The notes under the pieces were generated by a model. That model saw only the letters and a program-made list of their open reading frames with translations. It was not told the DNA's origin and made no database searches. A program made the translations under genes and the position numbers. From Streptomyces mangrovi (GTDB lineage Bacteria; Actinomycetota; Actinomycetes; Streptomycetales; Streptomycetaceae), in assembly GCF_900114215.1 (NCBI RefSeq), contig NZ_FOSG01000022.1:1-64000 (forward strand): DNA of 64,000 nucleotides, read 5' to 3'. This document shows positions 18,189 to 25,070 of this stretch, piece by piece. How positions within the stretch are numbered: position 1 is the first letter of the stretch; each line of letters begins with the position of its first letter.

Positions 18189-18780
18189 CGAGCAGTCTTC
18201 TCCCCTCGAAGGCACGTCCCAGCGTGACCTCGTCGGCGTACTCCAGGTCTCCTCCGACGGGGAGGCCGCTGGCCAGCCTGGTCACGCGCAGGCCCATGGA
18301 GGACACCATGCGCGCGAGGTAGGTGGCCGTCGCCTCCCCTTCGAGGTTCGGGTCCGTGGCCAGGATCAGCTCGGTGACGGTGCCGTCGGCGAGCCTGGCC
18401 AGCAGTTCCCTGATCCGCAGATCATCCGGGCCCACGCCCTCGATCGGGCTGATCGCGCCACCGAGGACGTGGTAGCGCCCCCGGAACTCACGCGTCCGCT
18501 CGATGGCCACGACGTCCTTGGGCTCCTCGACGACGCAGATGACCGACGGGTCGCGGCGCGGGTCCTGGCAGACCCTGCACCGCTCGGCCTCCGCGACGTT
18601 GCCGCAGACCTCGCAGAACCGGACTTTCTCCTTCACCTCGGTCAGCGCGTGGGCGAGACGGCGGACGTCCGCCGGTTCGGCCTGCAGGATGTGGAAGGCG
18701 ATCCGCTGCGCGCTCTTGGGACCGACGCCGGGCAGCCTGCCCAACTCGTCGATGAGGTCCTGAACCACGCCTTCGTACAC
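18181..18780 (-). CDS. recR: Recombination mediator RecR
   Basis: 199 residues, the usual RecR length. The N-terminal helix-hairpin-helix (LGRLPGVGPKSAQRIAFHIL), the four-cysteine zinc finger (CEVCGNVAEAERCRVC) and the Toprim domain (VICVVEEPKDVVAIE, then LILATDPNLEGEATATYLA) are all intact. RecR helps load RecA at gaps with RecF and RecO. It sits in the widespread dnaX-ybaB-recR order, starts with GTG, and overlaps the DUF5063 gene. Confidence 0.97.
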   Translation of the reverse strand: MYEGVVQDLIDELGRLPGVGPKSAQRIAFHILQAEPADVRRLAHALTEVKEKVRFCEVCGNVAEAERCRVCQDPRRDPSVICVVEEPKDVVAIERTREFRGRYHVLGGAISPIEGVGPDDLRIRELLARLADGTVTELILATDPNLEGEATATYLARMVSSMGLRVTRLASGLPVGGDLEYADEVTLGRAFEGRRLLDV

Positions 18781-18905
18781 GGCCGCCTACTCCACTCTTC
18801 CCGCTCTGCCCTTGTCGCTCCCGTACGGTCCCCGCGCCGACCGTACGCTCGTTTCCGCTTTTCGGTGCACCATGCACCCGGCACGCGGTCCGTGCCCGGC
18901 CGTCC

Positions 18906-19241
18906 TCAGAAAGGCAGGCCCGGCATGCCGCCCAGCCCCTGGGCGAGGGGGCCGAGCTTCTGCTGCTGGAGCTCCTGCGCGGCGGCGTTCGCGTCGCGGA
19001 CGGCCGCCAGGACCAGGTCGGCGAGGGTCTCGGTGTCCTCCGGGTCCACCGCCTTGGGGTCGATCACCAGGCCCTTGAGCTCACCGGAGCCGGAGACCGT
19101 GGCCTTCACCAGGCCGCCTCCCGCCGATCCCTCGACATCGGTGTCGGCCAGCTCCTGCTGGGCGGCGGCGAGGTCCTGCTGCATCTTCTGGGCCTGCTGA
19201 AGCAACTGCTGCATGTTGGGCTGGCCACCACCGGGAATCAC
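18906..19241 (-). CDS. YbaB/EbfC nucleoid-associated protein
   Basis: 111 residues, starting at the GTG at 19241 (VIPGGGQPNMQQLL), which has AGGAG about eight bases upstream. The long helix MQQLLQQAQKMQQDLAAAQQ, the central KATVSGSGELKGLVIDPKAV and the helical C-terminus match the YbaB/EbfC DNA-binding family, which forms dimers and is encoded between dnaX and recR in most bacteria. It probably binds chromosomal DNA broadly. Confidence 0.93.
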   Translation of the reverse strand: MIPGGGQPNMQQLLQQAQKMQQDLAAAQQELADTDVEGSAGGGLVKATVSGSGELKGLVIDPKAVDPEDTETLADLVLAAVRDANAAAQELQQQKLGPLAQGLGGMPGLPF

Positions 19242-19414
19242 GGGATTCGCTCCTGGCTCGCTCGACGACGTGTGCGGGTGCGTACACGTGCTCGCCGCGC
19301 ACGCGTCCGCCTTGTACTCCGTACCCCTGAGCGTACGCGTTTCCCCGCTCTCTTGGCCTCGTCGGGCCCAGGCCGTTCCCGCCCTCGGCCGACGCGCGGA
19401 CACGTCGGCGGGCG

Positions 19415-21721
19415 TCACTCGTGGTACAGCTCCTCCAGCACCGTCGCGCCCAGCTCGCGCACGATCAGGTCGTGGCCGGACAGTGCGCTGTCGTCCAGAT
19501 CCGGGTCGTCCTCGGCGGGCATGTCGTCCTCCGGCGCCACGGGGGGCGGAGGCGGCGGCTCGGCGTCGCCGCGCGGTGCGGGCCCCTGGGGCCGGGATTG
19601 CTGCGGCTGGAAGTGCTGGGACTGGGGCTGCTGGGACTGCTGGGACTGCTGGGACTGAGACTGCTGGGGCTGGGGCTGCTGCCGGGTCGGCTGCTGCTGC
19701 CCGTACGGCGCGGAGGAGGAGGACTGCGCGGCGGGGGCGGGGGACGCCGCGGCGGCGGCCGGGCGGAAGCCTCCCGAGCCTCCGGGGGAGTGCGGGGCCT
19801 GCCCCTGCGGCGGCGCGGAGCCGCCGGAGGGATCGACGACGGACTCGATCCGCCACTGCACGCCGAACGCGTCGGCCAGCGCGGCACGCAGCACGTCCTC
19901 ACTGCCGCCATTGACGAAGCTGTCACGGGCTCCCTGGTTGGAGAAGCCGAGCCGGAGCGTCGTCCCGTCGAATCCGGCCACGTGCGCGTTCTGGCTGAGC
20001 AGGATCCAGGTGAACCGGCGGCGGCCCTTGACGGCCTCCAGGACGTCGGGCCACATCTGCCGCACCTGCGCGGCGCCCTGCCCGGCGTCGGCGCCGCCCT
20101 GGGGCGGCGCCGGGGCCTGGGCAGGGGCCGGGGAAGCCTGCGGCTGCGGCTGCGGCTGCGGCGCGGGTGCGACCGGGGACTGCGCCTGCGCGGGGGCGGA
20201 CGCCGGAGTGGGCCAGGCGCCGGGGCGCCGACCGTCGTCCTGCGGCCGGTCGGGCTCCTGCGCCGGCTGCTGTGCCTGTTGCTGCCCGGGCCACGCCCCG
20301 GGGCGGGCCTGCGGCTCCGCCTGGCCGCCGCCGCCCGGTGCCGCCGCCGGCCAGGCGCCGGGCCGCCTGCCGACGTCCGGTGCGGGTCCGCTCTCCGGCT
20401 GGCCCGCGGGCGCGGAGGGCTGTGCGGGCTGGACGGATGGCATGGGCTGTGTGGGCGGCGGGCCCTGCGGCGCGGGGGGCACCGGGGGCGCCCCCACGGG
20501 GGCTCCCGGCGCCGAACCCGCACCCGCCGAACCCGCGCCCGCCGCCAGACCGCCCGCGAGGCTCGCGCCCCGCTCCAGACGGTCCAGGCGGGCCTGGAGG
20601 GAGCGCTCGTCGCCATACGCCGCGGGCAGCAGGACCCGGGCGCAGATCAGCTCCAGCTGCAGTCGTGGCGAGGTCGCGCCGCGCATGGCCGTCAGGCCCT
20701 CGTTGACGATGTCCGCCGCCCGGCTCAGCTCGGCCGGGCCGAAGACCGACGCCTGCGCCGTCATCTTCTCCACCACGTCGGCGGGGGCGTCGATCAGGCC
20801 CTTCTCCCCGGCGTCCGGCACGGCGGACAGGATCACCAGATCGCGCAGCCGCTCCAGCAGGTCGGCGACGAAGCGCCGCGGGTCGTGCCCGTCCTCGATC
20901 ACCCGGTCGACCACCTCGAAGGCCGCCGCGCCGTCGCCCGCCGCGAAGGCGTCCACCACCGAGTCCAGCAGCACGCCGTCGGTGTAGCCCAGCAGCGCCG
21001 TGGCCATGGCGTACGTCACGCCGTCCGGGCCGGCGCCCGCCAGCAGCTGGTCCATCACCGACATCGAGTCACGCACGGACCCGGCCCCGGCGCGCACCAC
21101 CAGGGGCAGCACCCCGTCCTCGACGGGGATGGCCTCGCGCTCGCACACCTCGGCGAGGTAGTCGCGCAGGGTGCCCGGCGGCACCAGGCGGAAGGGGTAG
21201 TGGTGGGTGCGCGACCGGATCGTGCCGATGACCTTCTCGGGCTCGGTCGTCGCGAAGATGAACTTCAGGTGCTCCGGGGGCTCCTCGACCACCTTCAGCA
21301 GGGCGTTGAAGCCCTGCGGGGTGACCATGTGCGCCTCGTCGATGATGTAGATCTTGTACCGGCTGGAGGCGGGACCGAAGAACGCCTTCTCGCGCAGATC
21401 GCGGGCGTCGTCCACACCGCCGTGCGACGCGGCGTCGATCTCGATGACGTCGATCGAGCCGGGCCCGTTGCGCGCCAGGTCCTGGCAGGACCGGCACTCC
21501 CCGCACGGGTTCGGCGTCGGACCCTCCTCGCAGTTCAGGCAGCGGGCGAGGATGCGGGCGCTGGTCGTCTTGCCGCAGCCGCGCGGGCCGCTGAAGAGGT
21601 ACGCGTGGTTGACCCGGTTGTTGCGGAGGGCCTGCTGGAGGGGGTCGGTGACATGCTCCTGCCCGATGACCTCGGAGAAGGCCTCGGGGCGGTAGCGGCG
21701 GTACAGCGCGAGGGACGACAC
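19415..21721 (-). CDS. dnaX: DNA polymerase III subunits gamma and tau
   Basis: 768 residues. It is the clamp-loader ATPase. Present are the N-terminal SLALYRRYRPEAFSEVIGQ, Walker A (FSGPRGCGKTTSAR, about 45-52), the zinc-binding cysteines (CLNCEEGPTPNPCGECRSC), Walker B IIDEAHMVT and the sensor-1 region FIFATTEPEKVI. The C-terminal half is a long Pro/Gln/Ala-rich linker before the tau-specific end, which is very long here with poly-Gln/Ser stretches near residues 690-720. I prefer the GTG at 21721; a TTG at 21751 also opens the frame but lies in a terminator stem. The GGAGG site is unusually close to the GTG. Confidence 0.95.
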   Translation of the reverse strand: MSSLALYRRYRPEAFSEVIGQEHVTDPLQQALRNNRVNHAYLFSGPRGCGKTTSARILARCLNCEEGPTPNPCGECRSCQDLARNGPGSIDVIEIDAASHGGVDDARDLREKAFFGPASSRYKIYIIDEAHMVTPQGFNALLKVVEEPPEHLKFIFATTEPEKVIGTIRSRTHHYPFRLVPPGTLRDYLAEVCEREAIPVEDGVLPLVVRAGAGSVRDSMSVMDQLLAGAGPDGVTYAMATALLGYTDGVLLDSVVDAFAAGDGAAAFEVVDRVIEDGHDPRRFVADLLERLRDLVILSAVPDAGEKGLIDAPADVVEKMTAQASVFGPAELSRAADIVNEGLTAMRGATSPRLQLELICARVLLPAAYGDERSLQARLDRLERGASLAGGLAAGAGSAGAGSAPGAPVGAPPVPPAPQGPPPTQPMPSVQPAQPSAPAGQPESGPAPDVGRRPGAWPAAAPGGGGQAEPQARPGAWPGQQQAQQPAQEPDRPQDDGRRPGAWPTPASAPAQAQSPVAPAPQPQPQPQASPAPAQAPAPPQGGADAGQGAAQVRQMWPDVLEAVKGRRRFTWILLSQNAHVAGFDGTTLRLGFSNQGARDSFVNGGSEDVLRAALADAFGVQWRIESVVDPSGGSAPPQGQAPHSPGGSGGFRPAAAAASPAPAAQSSSSAPYGQQQPTRQQPQPQQSQSQQSQQSQQPQSQHFQPQQSRPQGPAPRGDAEPPPPPPVAPEDDMPAEDDPDLDDSALSGHDLIVRELGATVLEELYHE

Positions 21722-21741
21722 GCCTCCGACGATATAGGCCG

Positions 21742-21791
21742 CCGCCGACAACCGTGCCCCCCGCCGGAGCGGGGGGCACGGTTGTCGGCGG
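21742..21791 (-). terminator. Perfect 21-bp hairpin between the 4.5S RNA gene and dnaX
   Basis: Bases 21742-21762 pair without mismatch with 21771-21791 around an eight-base loop. It starts ten bases after the end of the SRP RNA and ends 20 bases before the dnaX GTG. It is probably the terminator of the RNA gene and could also shape the dnaX leader. Confidence 0.7.
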
Positions 21792-21801
21792 GAGGAAAAT
21801 C

Positions 21802-21898
21802 AGGCGCCCCCCACGCACCCGCCAGAGCTCACCTACCCTTGCTGCCTTCCGGCCCTGGGGGAGTTCAGCGAGATGGCGCCACGTGAGGGGCTGCGCCA
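21802..21898 (-). ncRNA. ffs: Signal recognition particle RNA (4.5S, bacterial small type)
   Basis: On the minus strand the conserved SRP tip GGCCGGAAGGCAGCAAGGGTA is visible (apical loop GGAA and the asymmetric internal loop with AGCA). It is flanked by complementary ends: GGCGC at 21893-21897 pairs with GCGCC near 21803, followed by CCCC/GGGG and CACG/CGTG pairs. The molecule binds Ffh for cotranslational membrane targeting. Location beside dnaX is usual in actinomycetes. Ends are estimated to within a few bases. Confidence 0.92.
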
Positions 21899-22001
21899 AG
21901 CCTACCGGATACCGGAGGGTGCTCGGGCCCGGGAGGGGGACGGGGAGGGCCCCGGGGATCGGGTTCGCAACCACTCCCCCGCGTCATGTAATGTTTCCGG
22001 C

Positions 22002-22089
22002 GGAGGATTCGCCTAGAGGCCTAGGGCGCACGCTTGGAAAGCGTGTTGGGGGCAACCCCTCACGAGTTCGAATCTCGTATCCTCCGCCA
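22002..22089 (+). tRNA. tRNA-Ser (anticodon GGA)
   Basis: An 88-base class II tRNA. The acceptor stem is GGAGGAT/ATCCTCC, the anticodon stem-loop ACGCTTGGAAAGCGT has GGA in place, there is a long variable arm, and the T-loop is GTTCGAATC. CCA is encoded. Its 3' 55-56 bases recur at 24369 and 30422, marking it as the integration target of the adjacent elements. The variable arm has five Gs where the other two copies have four. Confidence 0.96.
22034..22089 (+). repeat. att site 0: 3' part of tRNA-Ser(GGA)
   Basis: The segment from TTGGAAAGCG to the CCA end is repeated at 24369-24423 and 30422-30476. This copy is within the functional tRNA gene and marks the left boundary of the island. Confidence 0.9.
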
Positions 22090-22106
22090 CGGCCGACCAG
22101 CCGAAA

Positions 22107-22141
22107 CGAAGGTCCCGACCGCTCAGCGGCCGGGACCTTCG
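22107..22141 (+). terminator. tRNA-Ser(GGA) terminator hairpin
   Basis: CGAAGGTCCCG and CGGGACCTTCG with an inner CCGC/GCGG pair form a strong stem 17 bases after the tRNA end. Confidence 0.75.
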
Positions 22142-22322
22142 TCGTTCCCTGGTCTCAGTTCCAGTCTCATCCATTCGCGATATTTGCGGCATCTCTTGCC
22201 CATATGCCATGACTTCCTCAGGAAGCGGCAAGCACCGGGGCCGACGGGCACGCATCACGAGGCACGCCAGAAGGTAGGGGTATATTTTATGGAAGCGTAC
22301 TTCTATCTCCCTGGAGCAGCTC

Positions 22323-23795
22323 GTGGACAAGCCTGCCGAGATGTTCGACCGGGACCACGAGTGGTCGGCGCTGAGCCGGTTCATCACCGACCCGCAGCCC
22401 GGCGCGACCCTGGGCGTGGTCTCCGGGCGCCGCCGCCAGGGCAAGACGTTCCTGCTGGACGCCGCCTGTCGTGCTGCCGGAGGGTTCTACTTCGGTGCGA
22501 CCGAGGCCGCCGATGCCGAGTCGCTACGGCGGATCAGCGCGGCGCTGACCGCCCACGTCCGTCCTGCCAGCCCGTTCCACTTCGCCGACTGGGCAGAGGC
22601 CGTCGACGCACTGCTCGCGCTCGGCGCCGAGCGGCCCGTCCCCGTGGTGATCGACGAGTTTCCGTACCTCGCCAAGGCCAACCCCGAGCTGCCATCGATC
22701 ATCCAGGAGGCGCTGCGGCCGCTGCGTGACCAGCGCACCGGCTCCCGTACCCGGCTGCTGCTGTGCGGATCGGCGCTGTCCTTCATGGGCAGGCTGCTCT
22801 CGGGTAAGGCCCCACTGCGCGGACGGGCGGGGCTGGAACTGGTCGTCCGCCCCCTCGACCACCGCCTCGCCGCCGAGTTCTGGGACATCGCCGATCCCCA
22901 CTTGGCCATGAAGGTGAACGCGGTCGTGGGCGGCACCCCGGCCTATCGGCGCGAATTCGCACGCGGCGACACGCCCGCCGGACCGGACGACTTCGACGAC
23001 TGGGTCGTCCGAACCGTCCTCAACCCCGAAACCCCCCTCTTCCGCGAGGCCCGCTATCTACTGGCCGAAGAGCCCGACCTTCGCGACACCGCCCTGTACC
23101 TGTCCGTCCTGGCCGCCGTCGCCGACGGCAACGCCACACGCGGGGGCATGGCCGGTTACCTGGAACGCAAGGCCACCGACATCGCCCACCCCATCAACGT
23201 CCTCGAAGACGCGGGTCTGCTGCACCGGGACGCGGATGCCTTCCGCGACAACCGGCCCACCTACCGGATCGCCGAACCGCTGATCGGCTTTTACCACGCG
23301 ATCATGCGACCGGTCTGGGACCAGCTCGAACGCCCCGGCAGCGCGGGACGGGTCTGGCAGGCCAGCCGTCGCCGCTTCGTCAGCAACGTCCTCGGGCCCC
23401 ATTTCGAACAGGTCTGCCGCGACTGGGCGCTGCATCACGCCGACCCCGAGTTCTTGGGCGGTCTGCCCGCCCGCGTCGGACACGGTGTCGTTCACGACCC
23501 CAAGGCCCGTACCGGCAACGAGGTCGACGTGGCGGTCATCGGAATCGCGGATGGCGCCAAGCCCCCACTCCTGGCCATCGGAGAGGCCAAGTGGAACGAC
23601 ACCATGGGAGCTGCCCACATCGAACGTCTCCGGCACATCCGCGACCTCATCGCTCTGGCAGGCCGATACGACACCACGAACACACAGCTCATGTGCTTCA
23701 GCGGAGCCGGATTCAACGACAAGGCGCATGCCGCAGCGGCAACCAACCCGGACATCTGGCTGATCGACCTGGAGACCCTCTACAACCAGGCCTGA
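22323..23795 (+). CDS. DUF234-type ATPase with PD-(D/E)XK-like C-terminus (island cargo)
   Basis: 490 residues from a GTG with GGAG seven bases upstream. Walker A (VSGRRRQGKTFLL, about 35-42) and Walker B (VPVVIDEFPYL, about 106-112) define an archaeal-ATPase-like AAA domain. A helical/winged middle (LSVLAAVADGNATRGGMAGY) follows. The C-terminal DUF234 region carries a nuclease-like signature, EVDVAVIG (Asp 402) and LLAIGEAKW (Glu 421, Lys 423). Such proteins occur in many bacteria and archaea with unproved function; the nuclease motif makes a defence or DNA-processing role possible. It is the only intact gene of element I. Confidence 0.85.
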   Translation: MDKPAEMFDRDHEWSALSRFITDPQPGATLGVVSGRRRQGKTFLLDAACRAAGGFYFGATEAADAESLRRISAALTAHVRPASPFHFADWAEAVDALLALGAERPVPVVIDEFPYLAKANPELPSIIQEALRPLRDQRTGSRTRLLLCGSALSFMGRLLSGKAPLRGRAGLELVVRPLDHRLAAEFWDIADPHLAMKVNAVVGGTPAYRREFARGDTPAGPDDFDDWVVRTVLNPETPLFREARYLLAEEPDLRDTALYLSVLAAVADGNATRGGMAGYLERKATDIAHPINVLEDAGLLHRDADAFRDNRPTYRIAEPLIGFYHAIMRPVWDQLERPGSAGRVWQASRRRFVSNVLGPHFEQVCRDWALHHADPEFLGGLPARVGHGVVHDPKARTGNEVDVAVIGIADGAKPPLLAIGEAKWNDTMGAAHIERLRHIRDLIALAGRYDTTNTQLMCFSGAGFNDKAHAAAATNPDIWLIDLETLYNQA

Positions 23796-23850
23796 CGTAC
23801 GCCCACGCGTCCGTGACTGCCGGGGTAGAAGCGTCTGTTGCCGAAAGCCG

Positions 23851-24207
23851 GTGGTCACCGTACTCGACAGCCCCGACAGCGCTGCGCCCGAATCCCCGCC
23901 GACGACCGGACCCACGCCTGCTCCGGCACTGTCCGCACCCCGCCACGGGGCCCGGCCGACTCCCGAGCCCACCACTCCATCAGCGCCGGATTCGAGCCGC
24001 TTGGTCAGCGTGGATGCCATTCCGCCCCGGCGTACCGCCCAGGTGCTGGGCACCGACAATCATCAGGAAACCGTCATCGCCACCCTGTCCGAGACCGTGG
24101 CAGGACCGCAGCAGGCTGCTGAGCTTGCCCGGCTACGAGAGCAGGCCGGACGCATCGCCGTCATCGCGGAGCAAGCTCTCCAAGGCCAGGATTCATCACT
24201 CACCTGA
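23851..24207 (+). CDS. Doubtful small ORF with VapB-like C-terminus
   Basis: A 118-codon frame from a GTG without a good ribosome site. The first half is Pro/Ser/Thr-rich. The second half (RRTAQVLGTDNHQETVIATL, then AAELARLREQAGRIAVIAEQ) resembles the tail of VapB-type antitoxins, where LGTTTKKDTVNAAL is typical. No toxin gene follows. It may be a degenerate antitoxin fused by chance to upstream sequence, or not a gene at all. Confidence 0.3.
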   Translation: MVTVLDSPDSAAPESPPTTGPTPAPALSAPRHGARPTPEPTTPSAPDSSRLVSVDAIPPRRTAQVLGTDNHQETVIATLSETVAGPQQAAELARLREQAGRIAVIAEQALQGQDSSLT

Positions 24208-24253
24208 CCGGCCCGATCCTCTCGCAGCGACCACCGGCAGCCGGGGACGGGCT

Positions 24254-24334
24254 GGTCTCAGTCATGGTCCCATTCACCTCCGTCCAGCCCCGTACAGACG
24301 GAGCCGATACGAATGCTCCGCCGCAGGTCAGGAC
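24254..24334. repeat. Right-end homologous segment of element I
   Basis: It aligns without gaps to 30307-30387 (61 of 81 positions identical by hand count). In both places it ends exactly 35 bases before the tRNA-3' repeat. The minus-strand frame is open through both and shares the residues VLTCGG and TET, so it may be the eroded end of a coding sequence or a recombinase arm region. Confidence 0.75.
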
Positions 24335-24368
24335 ACATACGACCGCCGCCGGACGCCCGGGCGAACAG

Positions 24369-24423
24369 TTGGAAAGCGTGTTGGGGCAACCCCTCACGAG
24401 TTCGAATCTCGTATCCTCCGCCA
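24369..24423 (+). repeat. att site 1: tRNA-Ser 3' copy between elements I and II
   Basis: 55 bases identical to the 3' end of the tRNA gene at 22034-22089 except for one fewer G in the variable arm. The similarity to the tRNA locus continues about 27 bases past CCA, to the foot of the hairpin. Confidence 0.9.
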
Positions 24424-24440
24424 CGGCCGGCCAGCCGAAA

Positions 24441-24475
24441 CGAAGGGCCCCGCTGGTGACCAGCGGGGCCCTTCG
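24441..24475 (+). terminator. Hairpin after att site 1
   Basis: A perfect 16-bp stem (24441-24456 with 24460-24475, loop TGA) at the same distance from the tRNA end as the terminator of the true tRNA gene. Confidence 0.7.
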
Positions 24476-24697
24476 TCATGCTGTCCGATCCTCGTTGTCC
24501 TGGTTTTTGTCCACAGGGGGTGTCTGCGGGCGTCCCCAAATGGCTTCGGCGATCTTCCGGGCCATGTCCTTGAGCATGGCGTCCGGCACGTGGAGGTACC
24601 GCGCGCGGAGGTGCCCGGTTCCCACCCCACGATTTGGTCGATGACGCGAGCCGGGACGCCGAGCAGTGAACCGCCCCAGGCCACAGTCACCAACTGA
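24476..24697 (-). pseudogene. Tyrosine integrase, C-terminal remnant with frameshift
   Basis: On the minus strand one frame reads LLGVPARVIDQIVGWEPG. A shifted frame continues HLRARYLHVPDAMLKDMARK to a TGA at 24476. Joined, this is the end of a phage/ICE-type tyrosine recombinase; the Tyr in RARYLHV is at the position of the catalytic nucleophile. Everything upstream (the Arg-His-Arg catalytic part and the arm-binding domain) is missing, replaced by the unrelated gene at 24726. It lies directly beside att site 1, the usual place for such an integrase. Confidence 0.72.
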
Positions 24698-24725
24698 GAT
24701 CTCTATCGAACCCGGGGCGGTTCAT

Positions 24726-25070
24726 TCAGGGCGCGAGGACGGTCAGCCGCAGCAGCGCGGCCAGGCCCAGGAGCACGGGCAGCGCGTACCACCACCGGCG
24801 CAGGCGCCCGGCCCTCACGAACCCCCGGGTCAGCAGCGCGGAGACGCCGGTGACCGGCAGCGCCAGTCCCGCGGCGATGCCGGAGTGTGCGGCGGCGTCC
24901 GGCTCCCACGGGTTGGCGGTCCCGGCCATGTACGCCAGGAAGACGAGGTAGCCCGCCACCGTGTGAGCCAGGAGCAGGAGGACAGCGCCCACCACGGTGC
25001 CGGCGGGGCCGGTGGTGTTCGGCCTCCGTCCGCCCTGCGCCGGGGCGGGAGAGGAGGCTGTATCGCTCAT
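24726..25070 (-). CDS. Small membrane protein coupled to the lytic-transglycosylase gene
   Basis: 114 residues with three to four predicted membrane helices (TVVGAVLLLLAHTVAGYLVF, GIAAGLALPVTGVSALL and WWYALPVLLGLAALLRL). The ATG overlaps the TGA of the upstream gene (ATGA). It could serve as a membrane partner or immunity protein for the secreted enzyme encoded before it, but nothing in its sequence proves this. Confidence 0.7.
   Translation of the reverse strand: MSDTASSPAPAQGGRRPNTTGPAGTVVGAVLLLLAHTVAGYLVFLAYMAGTANPWEPDAAAHSGIAAGLALPVTGVSALLTRGFVRAGRLRRWWYALPVLLGLAALLRLTVLAP

Larger units (their letters stand above)
22090..24423. mobile_element. Integrative element I at tRNA-Ser (remnant, no integrase)
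   Basis: It is bounded by the tRNA gene and the second tRNA-3' copy at 24369-24423. It contains one intact gene (DUF234-type ATPase) and one doubtful small ORF. No recombinase, replication or transfer gene is visible, so it is a remnant or a satellite needing outside functions. The 81 bases ending 35 bases before its right att site are homologous, without gaps, to the corresponding bases of element II, so both elements carry related right ends. Confidence 0.75.

Noticed and set aside
21749..21751. TTG start for dnaX at 21751
   Set aside because: It lies within the stem of the hairpin and would add ten residues not expected before SLALYRRYRPE; the GTG at 21721 fits the family.
19421..21886. 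Plus-strand open frame of 821 codons opposite dnaX
   Set aside because: It runs through the dnaX coding region, the terminator stem and the SRP RNA; no domain is visible.
24200..24424. Minus-strand frame MAEDTRFELVRGCP and its relatives at 22013 and 30190
   Set aside because: These residues are only the antisense translation of the tRNA-Ser 3' repeat, so they recur at each att site without being genes.
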